Shown: positions 1 through 10,995, counted from the first letter of the stretch. The stretch is 64,000 nt of DNA from Trifolium pratense (GCF_020283565.1 NC_060063.1:42616856-42680855), one strand, 5' to 3'. Notes: generated from the sequence alone by a model not told the origin. Program-made: numbers and translations.

Positions 1-572
1 GGACCGTTAAGTTACAGTGTCCAAGTCTCATCGACGAGTCTTCTCACTGTCCTGTTCGGGATACATCCTCGAACACACCTGCAGTTTCCTTACACTGCCT
101 ACATGTCTCTGAGGAGGAAACAACCCTCCTTCTCCACCAACGTGATGGCGAGCAAGCACAACAACGCTTTGCCTTAAAAGACAAGGCGAGCATAATCTAC
201 GCCACACGATAAACTTGCGAAAAGGAAACTCAAAGTTTTGGAAAAGGAAAGTCAAAGACGAACACAAACGCCTATTCCTAAATACGGCCACACAAACATT
301 CGTCGAGCATACTAATCTCGAGCATACAACACGCGAAACTATTCGCCGGTCATTCAAACATGCAAAGCGAATAAGTAAAGGTACTTAACGAACATATAAA
401 TAAAGGCACTTAAATTAAAAGAGGGGAGGTCACCCCCCCCCCCCCAGATGTTCGGAAAATCACATAAATACGGGCACGCAGGCCCCCAAAAGAAAAAATA
501 ATAAATTGTCAGAGCATAAAGACAAAGGCACGCAGGCCAGAAGACGAGCATAAGTATGCACACGAGCAAGAA

Positions 573-2519
573 TCAGCCGCTTTCGCCCTGCTGCTCCTCG
601 GTGTCATCTACGATCTCCACATCCATCGCCTTCTCCGCCGCTTCGAGGTCAGCCACCTCATTCGCCTTATTGTCTTCATCAAGCACAATCACACCATCCT
701 TGACCTCCCTCCAGAACCCAATACCCTCGACAACCAGCTCAGGGTTCACAATTTGAAGCTGGTCGACAGCATTCTGAAAGCTCTGCTTGGCCAGGTCGGT
801 CAGCTGCCCGAGTAACTCGGAATACGCTGCAACTAGTTCAGCTCGAGAACTCAGGTGTCGAGTGCCTTCGGCTTCTTCGGCAGAGGGGGCCATGTCCTTC
901 CTTAACTTCTCCAAACCCTCCTTAAGCTCCTTCTTCTGCCCCTCGAGCTCGGTAACCTGGAGATTCAAACGGTTCACATCGCCCTGAAGAGCAGCAAAGT
1001 TCTCCGTCTTTCCCTTCAGATCGACCACCTGATTCCCCAGCTCACGGTTGGCAGCATCCAGCTTCGCAATCTTCACCTTCGCCGCCTCGAGCTCCTTGTT
1101 GGGCACCCCAACATTTTCATTAAGGACCAGGGCCGTCTCCACAAGCCGTACCAACCCCGCTACATCCTGCGCCATAACCTCCTCGCGCTTCCGCGGGTCG
1201 GTACCAAGGATAGCTGCTTTCTCCCCACCACTCACAGCGAGGGGGAACTTCTCAAAGTACCATGGCTGCGCCCAACACGGGGACATCACCGTCTTCCCCT
1301 TTGGATCAATCTCCAACTCCTCCAGCTCGATGATCTCAGGTTGAATGGTCCTTGCTCTCTTCTCCCTCGGGCGCGGACTCCCAGCAGGCTTTGGAGAGCC
1401 CGACCCTTCAGTAGCCGACGACATGGCCGACCCCTGCCTCACAGCCGTCTTCTTCTTCAACATCTTCAAAACATCCCCACCTTGCTTCGACATATTCTCT
1501 GCAAAACATAGAAAAGACAAAATCAGTACAAGAGACCCAAAACGTTTGCAAGTTACCACCGAAGATAAAGAAAAAAACAGGAAAAACTGTGTTACCGAGC
1601 ACTACTTGGCGAGCAGCCCCATTCGTGCAAGACAACAGGGCATTAGTTGGGATCAGTCTAGCCTCAAAAACCGGCTTTCCATCCACACCAACTAAAGGAA
1701 CAGTGACCCTGTTGCCACCCTCATCTACTACCTTATGTACACAACGCCCTAACACAAAACCTTCCACCCACTCTCGCAACTTTTTTAAACCAGCTCTGTC
1801 CTTTTCGGATAACTGGCTGAACTTAGTTAGGTACGAATCTGTGCTCGAGCGGTAGTGCTCGAAGGTCCACGACAGCGGGAACTTCGGTTCCTCCCTCGAC
1901 ACTCCTACCCCTCCCACCACCTCGGTAACAGTCCTGTACAACGAGGCCTTCGCCTCCTCACTCACAACCCCAACCAGATAATACCTCGGCTTATAACCAC
2001 GAACAGAATCTACGAACATGTCGAACAGCCGGATCTTTGACCTAAGCGACACCCAACTCTGTCGCCCATCTTTCGATTGCCTCTATATTTGAAAGATCCG
2101 GAAGAACATCGGGATAGAAGGCTCGATCTCCAAAAACTCACAAACAAGCTCATACGCCCAGATAAACCCTATCGAGTTCGGGTTTAGTTGGGAGGGGGCC
2201 AGGTGCAGGTGATCGAACACCCCCATGGCGAACCCGCTGAAAGGCATCCGTACCCCAGCTTTTCGAACACAAATTCGTACATCGCGAACTTGTAAGGCCC
2301 GTGATCCGAGTACACCCGTTGGCCCTTATCCAGGGAATACGCCGTCCAGTCCTTCGGCTGCCCGCTAATTCTCTCCTCAACTATCGTGAATTTGGGCTCG
2401 TATGTGGGCGTCAGCACGGACGCCCTGCGCGCGTCCTCCGCAATCCATGCGATAGGATCGTCCGCCGTCGGCTGAACTATGGGCGACTTTTTAGGTTTCG
2501 ACGTGCCTTCGTCCGCCAT
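573..2519 (-). pseudogene. antisense ORF of the Tat element (putative plant transposon protein type), decayed
   Basis: The minus-strand gene starts at 2519 (MADEGTSKPKK...) and stops at 573. The N-terminal third resembles the plant 'putative gypsy-type transposon' (Transposase_28-like) family by its pattern of Trp/Tyr/Phe blocks. The C-terminal 300 residues are a Lys/Glu-rich coiled coil. A 97-bp intron with gt...ag ends is visible at 1499-1595 and joins ...VVL to ENMSKQGG. The frame breaks near 2250 (single-base shift) and again at a TAG just upstream of the 2052 ORF, so it is not intact as read. No catalytic motif is visible and its role is unknown. It lies opposite to the host element's own transcription. 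Alternative: a captured host gene fragment. Confidence 0.6.
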
Positions 2520-3982
2520 TGTATACCTGAAAAGCAGCGAACAAAAGTGAATTCGACATTCATCACATCAAATCCACCCTTTCACCGCCAGACAAGTGAA
2601 AGTGCGAAGAACAGGGCGAGGACGCTGTCCCCGACCAGAAGCCCTTAAACAAACGGCGAACAATACGGGCGCACTAGGGAAGTGCACCGAAGCGCAGAGG
2701 AGAAAATTGCCAGAAACAAGAAAAGGAAACGCACTCCCTTGCTCGCCAAAACCCACTCCCTCGCGGGCAAGGATTCACGAGCAAGTCGCTATCACGCTCG
2801 TACGCTCACATGAATTTCGTGCTCAGGTTCACGCTTCCTATCAACTTCGCGCCCGGATTCATGACTCCTATCAATTTCTCGCTCGGGTTCATCAGGAAAA
2901 CCCAAAGCTTCAACAGGATCTCAAACGGTTCGCCACCCAGAAACTCCTCTAAACAACAGTACTACGTTTCAAACAACACAAACCGAGTTTCCTCTACCAT
3001 AAAGTATACAGTGGACGTTTCCTAGTACAAAACACTACTTAAACTCTCGGATTGTGAAGTTCCACGAAGCGGAACCACCACTAACCCTCTCCTTGATTAT
3101 AAATCAAAAAGGGAATCCAAAGGAACAAGGGGGAAAACACGAAAACGAAAAGAGTAATACGAAAGCTTACCTTTTTCTTCTTGAGAAGTTAAACTTTGAC
3201 AAAGTTTTTAGGAGGAAAGTTTGGCCGCACCAAAAAGCTCTGAGTATGGGAAGGAAGAGGAAACCGAAAAAATGAAATGATCCCCTCCACTTCCTTTTAT
3301 AAGCAAACAGCCAGACACCGTGCCCCGCGTCTACCTATAGACCAGCGTGTTCCCTGCATCTACAACCGTCAGATGAAAAGCATCCAACGGCCCACATCTC
3401 TCCCCGCCAAAAACGCAGGAGACACGCGCCACACGCGCCTTTCGAAAACCCAAAAGGCCTGACAAACAGGCAATGATGACGTCTCCTCCATCCCCGATAC
3501 ACGGCACGAATTCTGAGACACGTCCAATCAAACGTCGCATCATCTGCCCGAAAATCCCTCGAGCTCCGCGACAAATCAGCTGAGGGAACGCTGGCTGTAT
3601 AATCGAGACAGTCATCACGAGCACAAGAATTGTTACATGCGAGTTGTGTCGAGCAAAGGTTAAACCGGTGTCGAACACAAGAAAGTTCGACACGAACCCC
3701 AGAAAACCCAGAACCTCGAAGTTTCCGTCGAACACGCAATCCTAGCGCCATTCGCGAACATGAATGACGACACGAGAATAACGATTACACTCGGACAAGT
3801 GTCGGCATCGACGGACAGCCCACGAGGGGATCCAGCGTCGAACAAGGTATTTGGATATGGATAAACGCGCTCGAAAACAGAAAAAGCAAGACATAAAACG
3901 GCAAAATAAATGGGAGATAAATTCTTTATTATTATTATTAGAAAAACGGCCAAACAACGGCGAATTACAAAGATACGAGCAA
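2520..3982. other. non-coding spacer between the two antisense ORFs of the Tat element
   Basis: About 1.5 kb without a convincing gene on either strand. Short ORFs here lack family resemblance. A minus-strand TATA box sits at 3294-3301. The segment near 2760-2900 contains several repeats of a gctcg/ttcg-rich phrase. It probably holds the leader and promoter of the 2519 ORF. Confidence 0.4.
3294..3301 (-). promoter_or_regulatory. TATA box for the long antisense ORF
   Basis: The minus strand reads GCTTATAAAAGG here, about 780 bp upstream of the ATG at 2519. The stretch between is C/T-rich on the minus strand and could be a 5' leader with an intron. Assignment to the 2519 ORF is inference. Confidence 0.4.
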
Positions 3983-4297
3983 CTAACGCTCGGATTTCGA
4001 ATTAGCTTCCGAAGAAGCGGACGGCTTCCTCTTCGACTCCACAGTCACCTGGGATTCTCCTCCGGGGGAAGAAGGACGAGGATGATCCTCTATGAAGCGA
4101 CACACCTTCAGGAACTCCGCGTAGTCATCATCAATCTCCTCGGAATCTGAGGTACCCGAGGAAAGAACAACAACCTCTCCCTTTGACGCCTTGGGCTTCC
4201 GCAGACGCGCGGACCTGCGGGCAGCCACCTCCATCTTCTTCTCCCTCTGCTGCCTCTTTCCACCAGCAGCAACACTCTTAGATTCCCTCTTATCCAT
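3983..4297 (-). CDS. small basic/acidic antisense ORF of the Tat element
   Basis: A 104-residue ORF starts at 4297 (MDKRESKSV...) and stops at 3983. An upstream in-frame Met at 4318 lies too close to the expected transcription start. The first 40 residues are Lys/Arg-rich (ARRSARLRKPKASKG), as in a nuclear-localisation or DNA-binding tail. The middle is acidic (SDSEEIDDDYAEF) and the end is Ser/Glu/Lys-rich. No known domain is recognised. A TATA box lies 50 bp upstream at 4348-4355, so this ORF looks like the first gene of an antisense transcription unit. It may be a separate small protein or the first exon of the longer antisense gene. Function unknown. Confidence 0.45.
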   Translation of the reverse strand: MDKRESKSVAAGGKRQQREKKMEVAARRSARLRKPKASKGEVVVLSSGTSDSEEIDDDYAEFLKVCRFIEDHPRPSSPGGESQVTVESKRKPSASSEANSKSER

Positions 4298-4347
4298 GAC
4301 TGTTGTATGAAGAAACACTTACAAAGAAAAATGGGGAGGATGTCAAC

Positions 4348-4355
4348 TATTTATA
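4348..4355 (-). promoter_or_regulatory. TATA box for the small antisense ORF
   Basis: The minus strand reads CTATAAATAG about 50 bp upstream of the ATG at 4297, standard plant spacing for a TATA box plus a short leader. It points away from the element's own LTR promoter. Confidence 0.5.
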
Positions 4356-4613
4356 GGAGAAAAGCTGCCCCAAAGACCCAACTTCGTTGTTAACGGCCCG
4401 CAATAAAGGCATGGGCGGCTACAATTCCCTAAGGTTGACTGCATTGAGAAGGGAATTGACCCTTTTTCAAAAATCTGACTTTGACTGACCGTTGACAGTC
4501 CCATGAAATGTTGACGACCCCGGATCTCCCGTCGAGCACATGGTTTTGGTTTCCTCGACATTGAAACTCAAGTCATCACTCCTATGCGTAGCAGCAATGA
4601 CTTGGGGGGCTTC

Positions 4614-5201
4614 TGTTCTGGACTGGGCCTGGCGATCCGCTGCCCGCTCCAGGCCCAATCCGCTTGGGCAAAGAGGGTCCATGAATCCGACCCATCTTCC
4701 CCTTCAGTTCGGCTCAGCACCAGCATCCTAACATGCGTGGCGTGCTCGACATACCAAAACTGCACAACGTTTACTATGTCGAACACGCCTTCGAACACAC
4801 GCCTCAACAGGCTAAGTCGAACGCAACTTCGTGCCTTAATGAGCAAGTCTCTCATTAAAGCACGTGCTCTATTCATTTCCGTGCCTTGCGCACCAAACTA
4901 GGGTTAGGGTTTTACCGTAACCAACTCCCTTGCTCTCCACGCAAACCCTAGCAGTTCCCCTATTGGATCTGCCCTACGGCGGCCCAATAGCGGGAATCGT
5001 TGGCCCCGCGCTTGGGGCTATAAATACGACCTCATAACAGGTCCAGGTATCTCATTCTAAACTCTCTACTCTCTACTTCTTGTGCCTATTCTGACTTGAG
5101 CGTCGGAGTGTATACAGGTACAACCCCCCCCTCCGTGGTGGAATCTCAACAACCGTAGGGAACGTCGAGCAAGCCGGCCGTCGATCAACCTCTCTAGAAC
5201 A
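4614..5201 (+). repeat. 3' LTR of the Tat-type gypsy element
   Basis: The 588-bp LTR begins TGTTCT and ends AGAACA, a perfect 6-bp inverted terminal repeat. A TATA box (TATAAATA, 5019-5026) is followed by CT-rich sequence and the phrase gacttgagcgtcggagtg, a recurrent feature of plant gypsy LTR R/U5 regions. A telomere-like tagggttagggtt phrase lies at about 4898-4910. The sequence after 5201 is immediately Copia gag. Confidence 0.75.
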
Positions 5202-5206
5202 GGTAC

Positions 5207-7820
5207 GATCAAGTTTGATGATGAAATTCAAGGGTTATTTCTTCTCGGTTCCTTGCCTGACTCGTGGGAGACATTTAGAATGTCATTGTCTAATTTTGTT
5301 GTTGATGGTGTGTTGTCAATGGACCTTGTTAAAAGCAGTGTTTTGAATGATGAGATGAGAAGAATGTCACAAAGATTCCTCTACACAGTCAGAGATATTG
5401 GTTTCTCAATCAAGGGGGAGAAACAAGAATCGATATTCAAATGATAAAGGCCAAGGTAGAAGCTATTCGAAGAACATGTACACTAATGTTGAGTGTTACA
5501 ATTGTGGTAGAAAAGGGCATATTTAAAAAGATTTTCGACTTTGGAAAAAGGAGGATAAGGACAAAGATAAAGAAGATAGTTCAGATGGAGAGAGTACTCA
5601 TCTGCAATTAGATGACTTGCTTCTTGTTGAAGAGCATGGTATGTCAAATGTTGTTGACAATGCATCCAGTTGGATGATTGATAGTGGTACTTCAGTACAT
5701 GTCGCTTCCAGAAGAGATATTTTCAGCTCATATACTTCAGGTGAATTTGGTGATGTGAAGTTAGCACATGATGGTGTGCTAAAGTGTGTCGGCCTTGGAG
5801 ATGTTAATTTAGAGATGGCTAATGGTAGCAAGTTAACTCTCAAGGATGTTAAGCATGTTTCAGACATTCGGTTGAATTTACTTTCCGTGGTTAAACTATG
5901 TGATGAAGGTTATAACAGCTTGTTCTCACGGGACACTTGGAAATTGACAAAGGGTTCTATGATTGTTGCTAGAGGTATAAAGTGTTCTACTCATTTATGT
6001 TGAACATGCAAAAATAGTAAAAGATGTGCACGTTGAATCAACTGAAAAAGTTGAGTTATGGCATAAGAGCTTATGTCACATGAGTGAGAATGACATGGTT
6101 GAGCTAAGCAAGCGGAATGTGTTGTCTAACATGAGAAATCCACATTTGAAGAAATGTGATGGTTGTTTTGTTGAAAAGAAGAATAGAGCTTCTTTTAAGA
6201 TTCACTCACCTAGAAGACCAGAGATTCTTGATTTGGTGCATACTCATTTATGCGGCCCTATGAAGACTAGAACAATTGGGGGTAGTGAATACTTTTTGAC
6301 GTTTGTTGATGACCATTCAAGAAAGACTTGGGTTTATACCTTGAAGAGTAAAAGTGGTATTTTGAGCGTGTTCAAGAAATTTAGAGCCTCGATTTAATGT
6401 GAAACTGGGAAGAAGTTGAAGTGCATACGCACAGATAATGGAGGTGAATATTTGAGAAAGCTTGAAGCTCATTGTAGAGAGAACTGAATTAGATATCAGA
6501 GGTCTTCGCGTTGGAATGGTGTTGCTGAGAGGATGAGTAAAACATTGGTGGAAAGAGTTAAATGTCTGTTGTCACAGCCAGAGCTTCCAGAATTGTTTTG
6601 GGGAGAAGCATTGAGCATAGTTGTGCATGTCCTGAACCTTTCACCATGTGTGTCCTTGCAACATGAAGTACCAAAGATGATTTGGTCAGGTAAGAATGTT
6701 TCTTATGACCACTTACGTGTTTTCGGATGTAAAGCGTCCGTAAAGAATCAACAATGTTTGTTTGTTGGCTATGACCTAGATGAAGTTGGTTGCAGGTTTT
6801 ATGATCCTGTTATGGAAAAACTTATCAGATGTTGTGATGCTGAGTTTAGAGAAGACCAGCGGTTGAAAAACATTGATAGAGTTAGAGATGATGATCCAAC
6901 TCATGAAAAAGGGATGTTGAAGCTGATGCAACCACCAAGAAAGAAAGCCTTTGAAGAGGTACATTGTTGAAGGACTTGTTGTTACAAGTGATGTTGAAGT
7001 TCCTGCATTGGTTGAAGATGCAGATGACAAGATGATTGAGACTTGCGACATAGTTGTTGGAATGACAACTGATTGCCCCACTTGAATCGTGAGGGGGAGA
7101 TTGTTGGATGGATCCCTCCTCAAGTGGGAACCATACACAAAATAAAAAGAAAAAAAAATAAGAAAAGATTTGAAATAAAAAAAAAGGTTTGTTTTTGTTG
7201 TTGGGCTTGTGGCCCACGTGAAGTGTGTGTGTTTATTTAAAGGGATTAAAATCCCTGATTGGATGGGCATATGCCTAGGTGAATTGCAAGTGTGCAATTA
7301 AGAGTGATACAGTGCGTAACATAAGGTACCGCCGCACTGTGCAAGAGAAACAGAGAGTGTGACCAAAGGAAGAAGTGACCAAAGGAAGAAGAAGAGTTTG
7401 GTTTCGGTGACAAAAGTGTGTTCGGCAAACATTCTCCGTTTCGGCTGAAAATTGAGTATGTTGTTTTTGTCATTTTGTTAGTTACTTAGATAATTTTCTG
7501 AGTAGTTTTGTCTTCTTTTTGTGTCTGTTTAGAATACCCACTAGGTTGTGAGTTTGTTAGCTCTCTTGTTGTTAGGTTCACCATAGGTGGTGATTATTGT
7601 ACTCATTATTTATTTGGTCTGCACGACTCGTGGTTTTTCACTCTCACATTGAGGGTTTTCCACGTTAAAATTGCGGTGTCCTTATTTACAGTTTTTACTC
7701 CTTTATTGTTATTATTGTTGGTGTTGGCTACGCTAGTTAATTTGGTTGTTCAGGTTCCACAAGAAAGATCAATTTAAACGCTTCCGTATATTCCGATGTG
7801 CACTCTGGTTCCCATCAACA
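5207..7820 (+). mobile_element. Copia-1: decayed Tnt1-like Copia element, 5' end displaced, RT/RNase H deleted
   Basis: In order: end of gag (IKFDDEIQGLFLL..., matching Copia-2 at 38.1 kb), CCHC knuckle near 5492-5540 (CYNCGRKGHI, then a stop), protease with WMIDSGTSVH near 5670, GAG-pre-integrase (LWHKSLCHMS, 6057), integrase core (about 6200-6560) and integrase C-terminal region to about 6970. There are stops near 5525, 6001, 6396 and 6486. After 6970 only the linker remains before the polypurine tract gagggggagat (7091-7101) and LTR: the whole reverse transcriptase and RNase H are absent. It is a non-autonomous relic. The Tat element is inserted in its gag at 5202-5206. Its own insertion site is the TRIM LTR that resumes at 7821. 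Confidence 0.85.
7102..7820 (+). repeat. 3' LTR of Copia-1
   Basis: The LTR is 719 bp, TGTTGG...CAACA, directly after a polypurine tract. A TATA-like tttatttaaagg lies near 7231. The 5' LTR is off-window. The right boundary is set where TRIM LTR sequence resumes (cttgtagag). Confidence 0.65.
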
Positions 7821-8276
7821 CTTGTAGAGTTGTTCTTGAACCCAATGTGGATGATCCCCCTGGCTGCCCCCTCGTGATGACCTAACAGTGGTATCAGAGT
7901 CGATGGTTCGACGAAGGGTTGAACTGGCTCCTTGTGTCGAAAGTCTTCCCGACAAAGGTGGTCAGGCGGCGAGTCCCGTGGAGCAGTGTGGCTTACGACG
8001 GCACAAGTGTAGGATGAAGAAAGCTTCCGCTTGAGGGGGAGCATATCCAAGAATGGATGGACTCACACTTGAGGGGGAGATTGTTGTGGCAAGTGTGTGT
8101 GGTTAAGTCCCACATTGCTTAGAAAAGTGGAGGTTGAACACTTTATAAGTGAGAGTACCCATAAATCTAACACCTTAAGGTTTTGAGTAAGAGTGTGGTG
8201 TCCAACTCACTTATAAAGTTGTTCTTGAATCCAATGTGGATGATCCCCCTGACTGCCCCTTCGTGATGACCCAACA
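7821..8276 (+). mobile_element. TRIM (miniature LTR retrotransposon), 5' LTR interrupted by Copia-1
   Basis: The last 67 bp of a 5' LTR (7821-7887) are followed by a tRNA-iMet-type primer site (TGGTATCAGAG, 7889-7899), about 190 bp of non-coding interior, a polypurine tract (gagggggagat, 8071-8081) and a 195-bp 3' LTR (8082-8276, TGTTGTGG...CCAACA). It matches the complete minus-strand copy at 33291-33870. The missing first part of the 5' LTR would lie on the far side of Copia-1, off-window. There is no coding capacity. Confidence 0.8.
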
Positions 8277-8890
8277 AATGGTACCGTTGAAAGTACCATT
8301 ATTTGCTTGGAGGATACTTTCTAATTGTATTCCGATGGAGGTCAATTTATGTTGTTGAGGAATCTTAAGTCAAAAATATTGTCTTTGTGCTAGTGGGTGT
8401 GGTGTTCAAGAATCTTTATACCACTTTTTCTTTGATTGCACTGTTTAAAATAGAGTGGGTAGAGATTTAGAATTGGCTATGTCTTTCTCATGTGCTTTTG
8501 AATGAAGCTTATTCTCATGTTCAGCAATTTTATGAGTTACAGATGCATGCTTCGAAGCCAAGTAATAGCTTTAATATTATTTGGATTACTTTAATTTGGT
8601 TGATTTGAAAAACTTGCAACAATCACATTTTTGGAAATAAAGAGATTAAGGTTGATGGATGGTAGACAAAATCAAGATTCATACTTAACGGTGTTTTAAA
8701 GTTAAGGTTAAAGGTTTTTCTTTTTTCCTATAGCTTTAATTTGTGGTGGCACAATCCTTTGAAGTGTCTTTGGTTATTTGGATTAGGGTTCCTTGTTTTG
8801 TAGTTTTTGAATTTTCTCTTTGTTTATTTTGTGGCTGTTAAGCTAACTATCTTGTAATTTAATTCTTTTCGGTGTAAGCCTTGTGCCAGA
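8277..8890 (+). pseudogene. decayed LINE 3' region (RT zinc-binding domain and C-terminus)
   Basis: Conceptual translation in shifting frames shows a reverse-transcriptase zinc-binding (zf-RVT) pattern: LCASGCG..E(S)LYHFFFDC near 8385-8445, then WLIWKTCNNHIFGN near 8595-8640 and LWWHNPLKCLW near 8740-8775, all typical of plant L1-type LINEs. There are many stops and frameshifts. The TRIM is inserted at its left edge. Confidence 0.6.
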
Positions 8891-9089
8891 TTAGAGTATT
8901 GAACCAATATATATATATGATGAATAATGACAAAATATGTATTCGCAAGATAAAACTTTATAATAAAATTAAAGATATGGTAGTGAGTAGTTGACTCACA
9001 TATAAATGGTAGTGGCTCTTCAACTTGTGGAACATCCTGTGAGATCAAAATGATACTTTCATGAAAGGATTCTACGTACTGCAAAGTTA

Positions 9090-9450
9090 GTTCTTGAAGC
9101 TCCATCTTTGTAGAAGCTTGTAGCAAACTTCATCTTGCCCGTAATTTAGGTATTAAGGACATCATTTTTGAGACCGACTCTCTTGCTCTATTTGACATGG
9201 TCATGAAATGTCATACTACTTATACTCTTTTGATCATTCTCCTCAACCAAAGATACACCATACTTCATCATAGAGATTGAAATAGTTCAATTTTTGTTTG
9301 GAGAGACTAATAGTTGTGCTCATATGCTTGCTCAAAGTGGGTACTAGTCTCCTCCTTTTCATAATACCAATATTGATTATGCTTCTACTTATTTGCAGCC
9401 TATTGTAAATTTTTATGCTGTGGTGGTGTTTCTCCTCATCAGTTGAGTTG
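9090..9450 (+). pseudogene. RNase H remnant of a LINE, left part
   Basis: Translation gives LARNLGIKDIIFETDSLALF near 9130-9195, the second strand and catalytic Asp region of a LINE-type RNase H (RVT_3 family). A degraded C-terminal part with SYACSKW near 9315-9345 follows. It is interrupted at 9450 by a solo LTR. The A-rich tail at about 10365-10395 beyond that LTR is probably its 3' end. 8891-9089 is AT-rich with no recognisable content. Confidence 0.55.
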
Positions 9451-10343
9451 TGAAATCTGGCACGCAGTGAACACAATGCTACAGATGATGCTACAACATG
9501 TGGTGTAGCATCACAAACGCTGAATATATTAAAGCAGTAAATAGCAGGAGAAAATAAATAACATAGAACGTTTGTTAACCGAGTTCAGTGCAACGTCACC
9601 TACTCTGGGGGATACCAATCCAGGAATGAATCCACTATAATAGCTCTAGTTCAAAGCCCTCGACCAACAACCGGTACTTGACTTCTCGCCTAGACACTAC
9701 CCGTGCAATCCTACCTAGGAACCTCCTAGATAATGAGACCCCGTCCCAAATTCCCTCTAACAACACACGTATTGTGCTGCTGTTCAACATTTACAAAGAT
9801 AAGAGATGGAGACACCCTCCTAGAAACTAGACTTTCACTCTCGCTTAAAAGCTCTCAAGTGAAACACACACACTACCTCCGTGCTTCAAAGCTTAGGAGT
9901 AGTTTACAATCAACGCCAAGGACACAGTCCTAAACTTGCATCAAGGGGACACAAGAAAAGGCTCACAACAAAAACTCTAAACCCTAAGACACTCATGCTT
10001 TGTAAACACGGTTTAGAAAAACACAGTTGTAAGAGTTGCGGCCAACCCTATATTATTTTCAAAAATATATCCAGTTGTTTGTCACGCAAAAACGCAAAAA
10101 TATAATCAGGTTATATTTATGTTTTAAATAATATTCCTTACACTGACTTCCTGAATTTTGGAGAACAAGACTCGTTTTGGCCAGACGCATGTGCTTGCAT
10201 ATATAATCGAATTAAATCTTCCTTTGATTTGAAATAGAAATTCTGCGCAAAACAGAGCATCAATAATGTTGTATGCGATGCTCTACAACATCTGGCTAGA
10301 GTTGGTTTTTTGCAAAAATGTAGCCAATCACAAAACCCAACAA
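9451..10343 (-). repeat. Copia-type solo LTR
   Basis: An 893-bp segment runs TGAAATC...CCCAACA on the + strand and is flanked by a perfect 5-bp duplication AGTTG (9446-9450 and 10344-10348). No interior, primer site or polypurine tract is present, so it is a solo LTR from intra-element recombination. The composition resembles long Copia LTRs read on the minus strand. Orientation is inferred from resemblance and is less certain than the boundaries. Confidence 0.75.
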
Positions 10344-10539
10344 GTTGATAAATTAGTCTCTTATATCAAAAAAGAAAAGAAAAGAAAGATATACCGTTAT
10401 AAGTACTTTTGAGCTCTAAGTTCTTCCTGTGTTTTGTCTCCTATGTTGTCTACAAAAATAGAAAACACAATGAGGACCCCTTGTTGTGTGGATTGGTAGG
10501 TTTGACAAAGGGTTGGGTGAATGTAGTGTGTTGATGGCA

Positions 10540-10830
10540 ACTTAGCTTTAGGGCACTTGGGAAGGCTTGAAGCTTGTGCGGGATCTAGGATACAAACATG
10601 TAGAGTTGCACATGAATGATCAATGTGTGGTCAAGGTTCTCAACAAAGAAGGTTGGAGCATTTGCAAGAGGATATGAAGATTGTTGGAGTTAAATTAAGA
10701 AGTTCGAATTCGTCATACTTACCATAAGACCAATATGTGTGCAAATCTGATCTACTTGCACATGTAGGGAGTAATTTGAATTCCAATATAATTATTTATG
10801 AGTTATGTCCAACTGAAATTCATCATCTTA
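10540..10830 (+). pseudogene. second LINE RNase H remnant
   Basis: Translation shows WEGLKLVRDLGYKHVELHMNDQ... (10560-10625), VKVLNKEGWSICK, then TYHKTNMCANLI and LLAHVGSNLN (10720-10785), the C-terminal half of a LINE RNase H including the strand before the conserved His/Ala helix. Stops interrupt it. A Stowaway MITE follows at 10833. 10400-10539 shows nothing recognisable. Confidence 0.6.
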
Positions 10831-10832
10831 TA

Positions 10833-10995
10833 CTCCCTCCGACCTCATATGTAAGCAAAAGTAACATTTTTAGATTCATTGAAAAAGTTATGTATTTGGT
10901 CTATATTGTATTTGGTCTATATTATAGACCAAATACATAACTTTTTCAATGAATCTAAAAATGTTACTTTTGCTTACATATGAGGCCGGAGGGAA
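10833..10995. mobile_element. Stowaway-like MITE, near-perfect foldback
   Basis: A 163-bp inverted repeat with CTCCCTCCG-type ends and TA target duplications (10831-10832, 10996-10997). The arms of about 75 bp are almost perfectly complementary (gtaagcaaaagtaacattt against its complement). This is the Tc1/mariner-type non-autonomous class. Confidence 0.9.

Larger units (their letters stand above)
1..5201 (+). mobile_element. 3' part of a Tat-lineage Ty3/gypsy retrotransposon with antisense genes
   Basis: The window opens inside the 3' non-pol region of a plus-strand LTR retrotransposon whose gag-pol lies upstream. The element ends with an LTR at 4614-5201, preceded by a G-rich polypurine-like tract (4601-4613). 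The region before the LTR carries two minus-strand ORFs. Extra antisense ORFs between pol and the 3' LTR are known from Tat-lineage plant gypsy elements (Grande/Retand/Ogre relatives), so lineage assignment rests on this layout rather than on reverse transcriptase. The element is inserted in the gag of the Copia element that resumes at 5207; the 5 bases after the LTR (ggtac, 5202-5206) would be one copy of the target duplication, the other being off-window. Direct observation: LTR ends, ORFs and the Copia junction. Inference: lineage. Confidence 0.75.

Noticed and set aside
428..446. Poly-C tract as a functional element
   Set aside because: Simple homopolymer in non-coding retrotransposon DNA, prone to slippage or sequencing error.
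4896..4912. Telomere-like tagggttagggtt
   Set aside because: Only about two units inside an LTR; not an interstitial telomere array.
10737..10940. 67-residue ORF as a gene
   Set aside because: It fuses a LINE RNase H remnant to one arm of a Stowaway MITE.
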